Assembly (NCBI GenBank): GCA_033032865.1
Contig: JAWHQI010000005.1
Span: forward strand, 11,990,001-12,054,000
Direction: 5' to 3'
From: Dactylorhiza incarnata
Taxonomy: Eukaryota > Streptophyta > Magnoliopsida > Asparagales > Orchidaceae
Length of the DNA: 64,000 nucleotides
Notes under the pieces: generated by a model
Told to the model about the DNA's origin: nothing
The model's input: only the letters and a program-made list of their open reading frames with translations
Databases searched by the model: none
Part shown: piece after piece, positions 34,086 to 44,371 of the stretch
How the letters are laid out: each line of letters starts with the position of its first letter
Numbering within the stretch: the first letter of the stretch is position 1
Made by a program: the position numbers and the translations under genes

Positions 34086-36010
34086 TGTTGGGAATCTTGC
34101 CCACATGATTCCTGATTTGAAGAAGTTACCAAGTCAAGAAAACTTCACTTTGTATTTGATTATTTCTCGAGCTTATGATCTCAGGAAGTTAAAGAAATGT
34201 CGTCGAAAAGAATAGGAGATATCGTCGACAAAGTTTGCACATCGTCATAATGATGAACAGAGCAAACGCTGAGAATGGAGTTCGTCGAACGCTGAGACGG
34301 GATAGAAGAATGAAGTTCGTCGAACTCAGAATGAAGAAAAAAATGTTGTTCGTCACTCAGAAGAAGTTCATCGACCGATGAGACTCGACAAGATCGTCGA
34401 ACGCAGACTTGGCGTTCGTCGAACGCAGAAGCAAGATTGTCAAACTCAGAAGGAAGATCGACGACCGCTGAGATTTGGCGCGTTCGTCGAACGCAGAAGC
34501 AAGATCATCGAACTCAGAAGGAAGATCGACGACCGCTGAGATTTGGCGTATTCGTCGAACGCAGAAGCAAGATCGTCGAACGCAGAGAAGACGCGGTATC
34601 GTCGACTTCACCAAAGTGGCCTTGACGTCGAGAAAGAACAAACATCGTCGTGAAGAAGCCATGTCGCTGAAAAGGCTAAGTATGATTGATGGCGTCGAAC
34701 ATCGTCGTAAAGAAGGCATGTCATCAAGAAATCAAGGTGATTACGTCGACACAGACAGAGATGGCGTATCGTCGTATATACAGAAGAGCAAGAATATCTC
34801 GTATAGTCAAGATACCAGCATCAGTGGCAGAAGCAAGAAGAATTTGCAGTCTACCTATGTTAAAGGCATCGATAATGGCATGTCGTCGAGACGTTGATCC
34901 TATCGATGAGATGCTGTCTATATCGGCTTGAAGGTGGAAATATCGTCGAGACAGAATTCAAACGTTGCAGACGCACTGTCAGCATTTAATGCCGCCGCCC
35001 AATTGTGCAATCAGCATGTATTCTAAAGATATGGGCATCTAACATTAAAAGATACGACTTATGACCGTTATACGGCTCATCTGTCCTATAAAAGGGAACA
35101 GTGATGCCCTAGAAAAAGAAGTTCAACATAGAAAGAAAAAGAAAAAGGAAGAATCTCGCCGCACCTCAATAGAACAGTATTCTCGGCGGAGAAGAAGTAG
35201 AGCAAGTAGAGAGCAAGCATCAAGTGCTCTCTGATGAATCAGTCATCATCATCGACTGAAAAGTAGCCAATTAACACCAGGCAAAAAGAAATGAAGGCTA
35301 AAGAAGATCCAGTGCTGAATCTCCAGATCAAAAAGCATCTTCTTCAACTTTAAGAAGCCAATCTTCAATAGGCTAAAGTTGCCAATCTTCATCTGGCAGA
35401 AGTAACAGTCTTATTACTGTAATCTCTTCTAAAGGCTTGCGGGCCAATTTGTCTAGCTTGAGGGTTGGAGAGCTGTGAGGCTTGAAGGCCAGGGCAGTGG
35501 ACTTGCGGGTCTGACACCGTCTAGCTTGCGGGCTGGAGAGCTGTGAGGCTTGAGGGCCAGGGTAGTGCACTTGCGGGTGCGATTTGTCGAGCTTGCGGGC
35601 TTGGGGGAAGTAGGGGATTGCGGGCCTAGGCTGTTGGGACTTACGGGTCCGTGTTGTAGGGCTTGAGGGCCTGATTATCGAGCTTGCGGGCTCGGGGGAA
35701 GTAGGGGCTTGCGGGCCTAGGCTGTTGGGACTTGCGCGTCCGAGTTGTAAGGCTTGAGGGCCTGAAGTTTTTGGTGGAGTTTGCGGATCCTAGCACACTG
35801 ATGGGTAGACGCAGAGGGACAGAGGACTACTCAAGACACCCGGTCTTGAGGAACCTCTATTGATCTTTTGTGTGCTTTCTGTGGTTTGCTCTTTACTTTA
35901 CAGATCTACTAACCAGAAATCAAGAACACCTAAAAGGGGATAATATAATTTGAAAAACCTATTCACCCCCCCCCCCTCTAGGTGATAAAGTAGACACCCT
36001 ATAAACAACA
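34086..36010 (+). mobile_element. P 3' LTR
   Basis: The complete 1925-bp LTR runs from TGTTGGGAATC to TATAAACAACA. It holds the 68-bp array (about 34413-34580), the TATA box (about 35087), the TTGCGGGC array (35430-35765) and a run of 11 C (35966-35976), where the 5' LTR has 26. Confidence 0.9.
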
Positions 36011-36015
36011 CTCCC
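36011..36015. repeat. Right TSD of P (CTCCC)
   Basis: These bases belong to M1 gag. The left copy at 16084-16085 keeps only CT. Joining 36011 to 16085 across the insert keeps the gag phase, which supports the call. Confidence 0.7.
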
Positions 36016-36698
36016 TTTTGAGCTCTCCTCTTTAGCTTTCCTGGTATTAAGCTGAAGTTCATGGGATAGCAGCTTCCCATACAGATTCTTGGCTCCAAGA
36101 TTCCCAGCTGACCCATCTCTCTGACGACACAGATCTTTATATTCCATTACTTAGAGAGAGATATAAGGAATTTATCATTTAGGTCAGAGTTTGTGAAGTC
36201 TCTACCATAATTTTTCAGTCCATTCACTATTTTGAAAAACCTCTCATAACAGCTTGAGATGGTTTCAATCTTGACTTGCTTGAAGGCTTCATACTCCTGA
36301 TTGAGGAGGGATTTTCTATCATCCCTTACTTCTTCAGTGCCCTCCATGTAGACAATCAGAGAGTCCCATATCTCCTTGGCTGTCTTGCAGTGAATGAGAC
36401 TCTGGAGTGTTGAGTCATCAATGGCACTTACGATTACATTATGTGCCCTTTTATCCAGACTTGCTAAGGTCAGCTCATCCTTGGTCAATTCTGTATACTT
36501 ATTTACCATCATCCTAGTTGGATCAATTGTGGATGTTGTCATGGGAATGAAGGGGCCCTCTTGAATAATTATATAGACTCTTGGATCAGCTGCCTCCATG
36601 AACAACCTTACTATTTCCTTCCAGATAGGAAAGTTCTCCATTGTGCAGATTGGGAGTTTCATGGCACTCATCTCTCGATGCTGATCACCTCCACCCAT
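36011..36698 (-). pseudogene. M1 gag, N-terminal part
   Basis: It starts at 36698 and opens with ENFPIWKEIVRLFMEAADPR, then TKDELTLASLDKRAHNVI, LIHCKTAKEIWDSL and a capsid-like region (SCYERFFKIVNGLKNYGRDF) to a stop at 36147. A frame change follows, then LYGKLLSHELQLNTRKAKEE up to the P insertion. This is the usual N-terminal gag domain of plant copia elements. It continues at 16085. Confidence 0.85.
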
Positions 36699-36748
36699 AT
36701 TGGATTGTTCTATGATTTGATGGTTAAGTCGCTGTATTGATCAACCTC

Positions 36749-36762
36749 GCTTTGATACCACT
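36749..36762 (-). promoter_or_regulatory. M1 primer-binding site
   Basis: Minus-strand TGGTATCAAAGC (plus 36749-36760), two bases from the 5' LTR. It is identical to the P PBS. Confidence 0.85.
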
Positions 36763-38409
36763 TGTTGGTTATAGAACAATCACCAAAGGGGGGGGGGGGG
36801 GGGGGTTAGGTGATTATGGCTGTTTTAACATATTTTGCAAGTAATGAGTTTAATGGAAACACTGCACAGAAGAATCACAAAAAATCTCAGCACACACACA
36901 ACACAAGATGTATAGAAGTTCCTCAAGACCGAGTGTCTTGAGTAGTCCTTTGTCCCTCTGCGCCTACCCAGCAGTGTGCTAGGCTTGGCAAACTCTGCCA
37001 ATGTCTCTGGCCCGCAAGCCTTACAACTCGGACCCGCAAGTCCCTGCAGCCTAGGCCCGCAAGCCCCTTCACTATACCCAAGCTCGCAAGCTTGACACTC
37101 AGTTCCTCAAGCCCTACACAGCACAGACCCACAAGTCATGCCTGCAGCCTAGGCCCGCAAGCCCCTTCACTGCACCCGAGCCCACAAGCTCGACACATTT
37201 GGACCCGCAAGTCCCTATGCCCTAGCCCTCAAGCCTCACAGATCTCAAGCCCTCAAGCTTGACACGCAGGTCTGAAAATAGATCTTACAAATTTGGCCTG
37301 CAAGACTTACAAATAAAGATTTACAAAAAGGTTCTTCAGCCTGGTGGAGATCGACTTCTTGACTTGAAGAGGATGCTTTTGATTTGAAACTTGACAGTGC
37401 AAATATTCTTCAAGCTTTCTTCTATCTATAACTCTTCTTATCAGTCGATGAGGCTAAACTGATTCTCTTGAGAACAAAGGATGAAGATCAACTTGTTCTC
37501 CGTTCTTGTTTTTTTACTTATCTTCATCGTTACTATTCTATTCAAAATTGCTTAGCGGGATTCTCTTAAGTTCCAGGATTCGAGAGAGAGTTTAGCGAAT
37601 CCACTGTTCCCTTTTATAGGACTGAGATGCTGCTTAACGGTCTCCTATGATGTCTAATTTTGACAGTCGCCCATGCCTTAAGAGCACGCGCTGATTGGAC
37701 AGTCAGGCGGCGGCATTAATTGCTGACAGCACGCCTGACAACATTTGAATCTGCCTCGACGATATTTCCATTATTACGATGACAAGGACAATATCTCGAC
37801 GACACTGGACATCCTTCTGCACTCATGCTTAAGATGACATGAAGTCATCTAACTGATGTAGGCGTAATCTTCTTGATTGCTTGATATCGTTGTGATCACC
37901 TTATCTTGTCGATGATATGTTCGATATCATGTCGACAGACTGTTCTTCAGCAACTTCCCTTCTTCACAACTGCATCCTCATTGTTCTTGACGTCACATGT
38001 TCTTTTCGACGATATATTTGTCATTAATCTTACTTAGCCTCTACAACGACAAGGCTTCTTTACGACGATACCTGTCTTGTTCAGTCTTATCGATGACACA
38101 ACTTCTTTTCAACGATATCTTTGACACTGACCTTCCCTTTGCCTTTTTAATGACATTCATTCTGACTTATCCTTATCGACGTCAAGGCTTCTTTTCGACG
38201 ATATTCATTCTAACTTAGCCTTATCGACGTCAAGGATTATTTTCGACAATATTTGTCAGTTCTTTTCGACGATATGCGTCAGCTCGACATTCTATGAACT
38301 TGCCTTCTACTGAGATGATAAAGCTAAGAAGATAATCAAATACATAGTGAAGTTCTCTTTAATTGATGACTTCTCCAAATCAGGAATCATGAGCGCAAGA
38401 TTCCCAACA
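36763..38409 (-). mobile_element. M1 5' LTR
   Basis: The 1647-bp LTR runs TGTTGGTTATAG...GATTCCCAACA in plus orientation. A run of 20 G at 36788-36807 stands where the 3' LTR has only GGGGTGG. It contains the CCCGCAAG array (37010-37310), the minus-strand TATA box (plus CTTTTATA, 37611-37618) and a TTCGACGATAT series (37750-38280). Confidence 0.9.
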
Positions 38410-38414
38410 TGAGT
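38410..38414. repeat. Right TSD of M1 (TGAGT)
   Basis: An exact match to 4209-4213. Confidence 0.9.
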
Positions 38415-38801
38415 GCTCCCCCGACATCAAAGTATCCTATGTATTTTGCTCCCCTAAGTGTGAATTTCTTTCAAAGTTATTCTCCCCTTTTTGGTATTAT
38501 CAAAATAGGTTGGAGAGAAAGGTAGCAAGACAAGGATTTATGACTTAGTGATACTACATTAGATAAGTAAAGGATGGAGTTTGAATTACTTAGTTATTCT
38601 CCCCCTTTCGTCGGAAGTGTGGAGCAGGAATGAAGTATCATTAGATAAGTAACCAATACCACTTTGTTGGGTAAGAAAATATTCATGATCGAGCGTACAA
38701 GTAGTGTGGATAGTGGAAAGATGGATTCAAGATAAATAAACATCTTTATAGGAGTTTGAAGCATAGTAATTGAGTAAGAGTTTTGTTTTAGTGGAAATTT
38801 G
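38415..38801 (-). other. C3 3' internal fragment between M1 and P2
   Basis: AT-rich sequence with minus-strand purine tracts at about 38417, 38449, 38482 and 38598. It resembles C4's 3' non-coding region (for example CATGATCGAGC in both). No gene is present. Confidence 0.75.
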
Positions 38802-39888
38802 TGTTGGACATGGTCTTCCACATCTCCTAGATTTGAGAATAACAAATCATATGTGTATTTGATCTTGTGTATCTAAATGTGCAGGAAACAAAGCCATATG
38901 ACTCAATGATAACATATGAAGGTTTCACCCAAATTTGAAGCCAGAATTCCAACATGTCCACTAGCACCGGCGGTAGCACCCAGCATAGGCACTAGCTCTA
39001 ATTAGAGCAATTTCAGGAGCTGTTTTAGAAGGCTATAGAGCCAGGAGGTAGCAGATAGCTCTGGCGGTAGCGCGGGATTTTTAGAATGGTTTCCTTGGAA
39101 CGAAGATTCGCACACACAGAATATTGCCTAATCCAGGATAGCGTCGGCGGTAGCGCTAATGCAGGCGCTAGCTCGAAGGCTATAAAAATGACTCCTCTCC
39201 TCCCATTTTGTACACACATCCTTGAGAGAGTTCTTGTGCCAAATTTTCAGAGCCTTATACTGCTGAGAGTTAATCTCCTACCCAAAGTTCCGTGAATTTC
39301 TGAAGGAGGATTTCCTCATGCCGGATCCGAACGACGATTGCTTCAACAACGCTTATTCTACAGCGGTCTTTCGTATCCAACTTCAGAAGTTCTTCAAGAG
39401 GGAGTTTTAATATTATTGTTGCTTATTTCACATCTTTATTCTTGTAACCGTTTAGAGAATTCATCTCGTGTTGGCAACTAGGTCTGGGTAGGACTTAGGG
39501 AGAAATTCACCTCGCGTTGGCAACTAGGTCTATGGTGTAGATCTAGGGAGTGATTGAGGCCGTATCCGAGGGAGGATTAGCTAGAGCGGCTTGAGGTTGT
39601 ATCCGGGAAGGATAGGCTAAAGCCATCGGTTCGTGGGGATATGAGTTTGGATAGAAAATGAAAAAGACTTTTACTATCCGCCTTCGATTTCTAGCATTAT
39701 AAGAAGTCAAATTTTGTAATCCCACTTTTCATACTAATAAAATCATGTCTCTATTTTGCTTCTCTTAATTTGTCTTTGTTTTGCACTATTTTTATCTCCC
39801 AATATTTCAAGTATTTCAAAATAACATAAAAGTTTTAAAACCTTCATTCACCCCCCCCCCCCCTCTAAGGGCACCTACCGATCCAGCA
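38802..39888 (+). mobile_element. P2 5' LTR
   Basis: The 1087-bp LTR runs TGTTGGACATGG...GATCCAGCA. The TATA box TATAAAAA is at 39181-39188. GC-rich family motifs occur at about 38968, 39053 and 39141. A run of 13 C (39851-39863) precedes CTCTAAGGGC near the end. Confidence 0.9.
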
Positions 39889-39906
39889 AGTGGTATCAGA
39901 GGGGTT
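39889..39906 (+). promoter_or_regulatory. P2 primer-binding site
   Basis: TGGTATCAGAGG (39891-39902), two bases after the LTR. It is the tRNA-Met PBS with its last base changed. Confidence 0.85.
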
Positions 39907-39937
39907 TTATTCCAAAACTGTCTAACAACTGAGAATA

Positions 39938-41860
39938 ATGGCGTCTCATGATCTCGCTTTTCTCGAGGGTCAGGGTGTTAGCCGACCACCTCTTTTTTCT
40001 GGGTCAGATTTCAACTACTGAAAATCTCGGATGATGTGTTTTCTTATGACCATGGATATAGAAGTATGGAAAATGGTAGAAGTTCGGAACTCTCCTCCGA
40101 CAATTGTAGTAGGAGAGGCTACGATAGAAAAACCTAAGATTAAATGGGATGATAGCGATTAACTGAAATGCAAAAATAATGCAAAGGCAATGAACGTCTT
40201 ATATTGGGCTTCAAATCGAACTGAATTTAATCAAATTTCTGCATGTGTAACTGCTTATAATATTTGGAACCAATTAGAAGTTACTCATGAAGGTACATCG
40301 TAGGTAAAAGATGCAAAGCTATTTCAACTGGAGTCAAAATATCAAAAGTTCATGATGGATGCCGAAGAGGACATCAACTCGATGTACACACGCTTCACCA
40401 AGATCGGTAATGCTCCAAAAGCTCTTGGAAAGATCTACTCCGATGGCAACTTGGTCAGAAAGATTCTACGCTCTCTACCTTTGAGGTTCAATCCAAAGGT
40501 GATGGCCATCTCGGAGTTAGACAATCTAAGAATGCTCCAGATCGAGAATCTCATTGGGAATATCAAAACCCATGAGGTAGAGCTCCAGATTTAACACGAA
40601 GAATATAACAAGGAGCCAAATAAAAAGGTGCTCGCACTAAAATCGAAGAAGGAAAGCAACGAAGATGATGATGAAGATGAAGAAGGTCTCCTGGTCAAGA
40701 ACTTCAAGAAATTCATAAGAAATCCTGAAAGAAGGAACACCTTCCGAAAATTCTTCCAGAAGGATGCCCGACGAAAAGAGTCTTCCTCTTCATCAAAGAA
40801 AGAAAAAGGAAGTGAAGACGAAGAAGAAAGACCACCACCGGAGTGCTATCACTGCAGGAAGAACGGGCACATTCGGAGCCAGTGCCCAAAGTATCTAAAG
40901 GAGCAAAAAGAATGATACAAAGGGAAGGAGAAAAAGAAAGTGTTGAAAGCCACAACCTAGGATGATTCTTCCTCTAAAGAATCAAGCAGATCTAAGCCAA
41001 GCAGCGAGGAGGAAGCAAACTTATGCTTGATGGCAAAAAGCAATGATGACACCAGTGTTCTTAGTGACACTGAGGTAACTCCTCCAACTTTTGAAGAACT
41101 TTATGATGAATTTGTTCTAACCTGCAAAGCCTATGATAAAAGTATAGAAGATAATATTATTTTAAATCGTGAAAATGAATCTATCATCAAAGAAAATCAT
41201 AAGCTTACACAAAAAATAATTTCTTTTGAAAAGAGAAAGGCTTCTTGCCAAGAGTGTGAACACTCCTTATGTAAGGCAAAAGATCTTGAAATGTCTCTTT
41301 CTAAGGCTCTCTCACAAATCAAAACTCTTACAAAAGAAAAGGGGGACTTCGAGAGAAAACTAAAAACCTCTCTCTTACAAATTGAAAATAACAAAAAGGG
41401 ATTTGAAAATAAATGTGTCATGCTTGTAAAAGAAAATTCATCTCTTAAAAAACAAACTCATGACCTCAATATGGCCATCAAAAAATTTGGAATAGGTCAA
41501 AAATCCCTGGACATGATCTTGGGGTACCAATGCTATGGTTCTGGAAAATTTGGGCTCGAATATCAAAGTGACAGCTACCGCCCAGCGCTAGCCACTAACG
41601 CCGTCGGTAACCCATCATATAAAAATTCTTCTATTTTTCTAAAAAAAACCTCATCCAGTAAGAGCAATGTAGAATTTCAGAAAAGGGTCTCAAACCCCTT
41701 TATTTCGTGTGCAAATTGTCATAGGTTTGGTCACACGTCTAGCTCTTGCAGGAAAATAAAACAGCGATCCACAAAACAAAGTTGGGTACCTAAGGCATCC
41801 ACATATTCTATGGGTGGTACCTCATGGGTATCCAGATCTTTACTCTCATCTTCTTTCTAG
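39938..41860 (+). pseudogene. P2 gag
   Basis: It starts ATGGCGTCTCATGATCTC and opens like C4 gag. Stops occur at about 40018 (a Trp codon read as TGA), 40161, 40303, 40592, 40913 and 40958. Recognisable parts include DINSMYTRFTKIGNAPKALG, knuckle CYHCRKNGHIRSQC, a coiled coil (about 41110-41480), IKKFGIGQKSLDMILGYQC and knuckle CANCHRFGHTSSSC. The region 41027-41857 is still open. It ends with TAG at 41858-41860, and pol follows in the same frame. Confidence 0.85.
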
Positions 41861-42559
41861 ATTTGTAGGAAGGTTAAGGATACAGCAGAAGATGTGTGGT
41901 ACTTAAACTCAGGCTGCTCCAGGCACATGACGGGCAATAAAGCAAAATTCCTTAGCCTAAAAAAGAAGAAAGGAGGGAACGTAACCTTTGGTGATAACGG
42001 TAAAGGAAGGATCATGGGAGTCGGTACAGTGGGTAACGAATCCTTTTTTATCTCTAATGTTCTTTATGTAAAAGGATTAAAACATAAATTAATATCTATT
42101 AGTAAATTGTGTGATAAAGGATTAGATGTTTTATTTGAGTCATCCACAAATCATTGCAAAATATTTAATCCTAACACAAAAGATGTTTTACTAACTCCAC
42201 CTAGAATTCACAACGCATATATAGTTTCCTTTCATGATCTTTCCAAATCATCTATAAAATGTTTTATAACTAAAAATGATGAGTTAAAACTATTGCATAG
42301 ACGTTTAGGTCACGCTAGTACAAAGCTCATTTTAAAACTAGCCAAAAAGGAATTTATTAGAGGATTGCCTAAATTGAATGGAAATTTATATTCAATATGC
42401 TCTCCATGTCAAAAAGGGAAATTTACAAAACCTTCTTTTAAAAGCAAAAACGAAATTTCTACTACAAAACCTTTGCAATTAATTCATATGGATCTCTTTG
42501 GTCCTGTTAGCACTGCAAGTCTTGGTGGAAGAATATATACTTTTGTTCTAATAGATGAT
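41861..42559 (+). pseudogene. P2 pol part A: protease, GAG-pre-integrase, integrase start
   Basis: After the UAG codon the same frame holds YLNSGCSRHMTG, where the usual protease DSG has become NSG. It continues to [15 protein letters not shown], the integrase finger HRRLGHAS...CSPCQKGK and the core start HMDLFGPVS. The first protease Asp to Asn change would inactivate it. The frame is broken by the solo LTR at 42560. Confidence 0.85.
42555..42559. repeat. Left TSD of small solo LTR (ATGAT)
   Basis: ATGAT is repeated exactly at 42922-42926. Confidence 0.9.
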
Positions 42560-42921
42560 TGTTATGGGTCTTATTATTATTATTATTATTTATTTCCATA
42601 TATGCATTTATTATGACATAAGAGAGGCGTCCTTATATGACGCATGATTGGTGTCGTATCCTTTTTAGTCGTGTGTCCAAGTTTGTCATTATTTCCTTTA
42701 GTGTTATTTCCTTTTTGATGTCGATTGTAAGTCCTATATAAAGGACCTAGCGGGTCTTGTATCGGTATGCAAGAAATAAAGTCTATTTCCTTCTTCTAAA
42801 TTGTGAGATTATTGGTAGCTCTCTCCTCCAACGATCAAGCCCCGCTTAGGCAGCCGCAGTTCTGGCTCCACGGTATCCTCCTCCGCCGTCATCATCATCG
42901 CCACCGACTAGGCCCATAACA
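42560..42921 (+). mobile_element. Solo LTR (362 bp) in P2 integrase
   Basis: It runs TGTTATGGGTC...GGCCCATAACA, with a 9-bp terminal inverted repeat, TG...CA ends and the TSD ATGAT. TATATAAA (42735-42742) and AATAAA (42775-42780) mark a promoter and poly(A) signal in plus orientation. Its size and signals fit a short-LTR copia element. No internal part remains. Confidence 0.85.
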
Positions 42922-43192
42922 ATGATTTCTCTAGATATTGTTGGACTTTATTTCTCTCTTCCAAATCTGATGCGTTTTGCGAATTTTCAAAATTATGTAC
43001 TCGTATTCAAGATGAACTAGATTTAAAAATGAAATGCATTCGCTCAAATCATGGAGGAGAATTTGAAAATGAAAATTTTAAATCTTTTTGTGAAATGTTA
43101 GGTATTAAGCATGAATTCTCTACGCCTCGCACACCCCAACAAAATGGTGTTGTAGAAAGAAAGAACATGACAATTCAAGAACTAGCACGTAC
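42922..43192 (+). pseudogene. P2 pol part B: integrase core
   Basis: It resumes the integrase with DFSRYCW and a serine-rich stretch, IRSNHGGEFEN (the second catalytic Asp of the triad is Asn here) and [11 protein letters not shown] with the Glu. It ends at QELAR where C4 inserted. The bases CGTAC at 43188-43192 are the TSD of C4. Confidence 0.85.
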
Positions 43193-44371
43193 TGTTGGAT
43201 CTTATGGCGCCCTTAGAGTGGGGGGTGAATAAGGGAATAAAAATTCTTTTTGTAATTTTTGAGAAAATTACTAAGTTGTTTAGAATTGAAAACTTAGAAA
43301 CACAAAAAAATAAAGATTACGCCAAATGATAGAAATCAAAGTAAACACAAAAGAGACATGATTATATTATGTGAAAAAAGTGTTTACATAAAATTTGATT
43401 TCTTATAACGCTAGAAATCGGAGGCGTACATAAATGATTTTCTTTTCCTTTTCTATACCGACTCGTATCCCCACGAACCGGTTGGCTTTAGCCAATCCTT
43501 CCCCAGATATGGCCTCAAGCCGCTCTAGCCAATCCTTCCCCGGATATGGCCTTGAGCACCCCCTAGATCTAATCCTCAAGACCTAGTCGCCAACTCACGC
43601 GGCGAATTCCCCCTAAGCAGCGCAAGGACCTAGTCGCCAAAAATAAGGCGAATTCACTACAACGGATACAAAAAGTGTGGAATGAAAATAATAAATAACA
43701 AGCAAAACTCCCTCTTGAGATTTCTGGAGATGAGGATGAAGGATCGCTGAAGCACAAGCGAGGTCGAAGCGATCGTTCTTCGGATGCAGCGTGATGGCTT
43801 CCTTCTCCAGAATTTCTTCTTTAGCTTTGAGTGAGAGATGACCTTTTTGCAGAGTAGCAGCACGAGAGTATGGGCACAAGGAGTCTCACTGGAAGGTCTG
43901 ACCAAAACGAGAGAGAACACTTCAATTTATAGAACTTGGAGCTAGCGCCTGCGGTAGTGGATAGCGCCGGCGGTATCGCTCGTGTAGAGCGGTTGCGCAA
44001 CCGCCGGCGGCGTGGTGTTCTGCACGAATTCGAGATAGCGCCTGCGGTAGTGATAGCGCTGGCGGTAGCGGGAGATTGAGTCTGAAACTTCTCCAGACTG
44101 TAGATTGAGTCGTTCTCATCTCCGAAATGGGGTGGAACGTTCTGTAACTCTTCCTGAATTGAAAGTTATGGCCATTTTAAGATCAGCACACAAAACTCAT
44201 GCTTTTGCTTTTTCTAATGTGTACACACTCTCGGATTATGCCCATGAACGAGGACTTGTCTCCTCATTGAACCTGTACAACCTGGACACTATAAACACAC
44301 AAAAGACTAGATCAAATACAATATGGGATTTGTTATTCTCAAATAAAGGGATGTGACACACATGTCCAACA
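43193..44371 (-). mobile_element. C4 3' LTR
   Basis: The 1179-bp LTR runs TGTTGGATCTTATGG...CATGTCCAACA. It carries two copies of a 37-bp unit (CCAATCCTTCCCCGGATATG...) at about 43492-43565, where the 5' LTR has three. GC-rich family motifs are at about 43950-44065. Confidence 0.9.

Larger units (their letters stand above)
26537..36010 (+). mobile_element. P: plus-strand copia derivative without pol
   Basis: The 5' LTR is 26537-28214 (left 262 bp missing) and the 3' LTR is 34086-36010. PBS, a broken gag (28298-29173 and 31484-32130) and repeated polypurine tracts are present. No protease, integrase, RT or RNase H exists. In their place is a 1.4-kb segment with a TATA box and a decayed ORF. 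The LTR ends match those of M1 (TGTTGGGAATCTT...), so P looks like a non-autonomous relative of M1. It sits in M1's gag. The TSD CTCCC is intact on the right (36011-36015) and cut to CT on the left. Confidence 0.8.
4214..38409 (-). mobile_element. M1: Ty1/copia element split by nested insertions
   Basis: The minus-strand element has its 5' LTR at 36763-38409 and its 3' LTR at 4214-5408 plus 11432-11866, flanked by the TSD TGAGT. The PBS is at 36749-36760, gag at 36011-36698 and 14820-16085, and pol at 12250-14815. The gag frame is continuous from 36011 to 16085 if everything between is removed, so 16086-36010 is inserted DNA. M1 lacks the protease and the integrase zinc finger, and its pol carries several stops. 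The gag coiled coil, the knuckles and the repeated AGGGGGAG tracts fit a Sirevirus-like copia lineage. Confidence 0.85.

Noticed and set aside
43569..44119. Several 60-90 codon minus-strand frames, repeated at 51803-52372
   Set aside because: They are inside C4 LTRs and have no domains.
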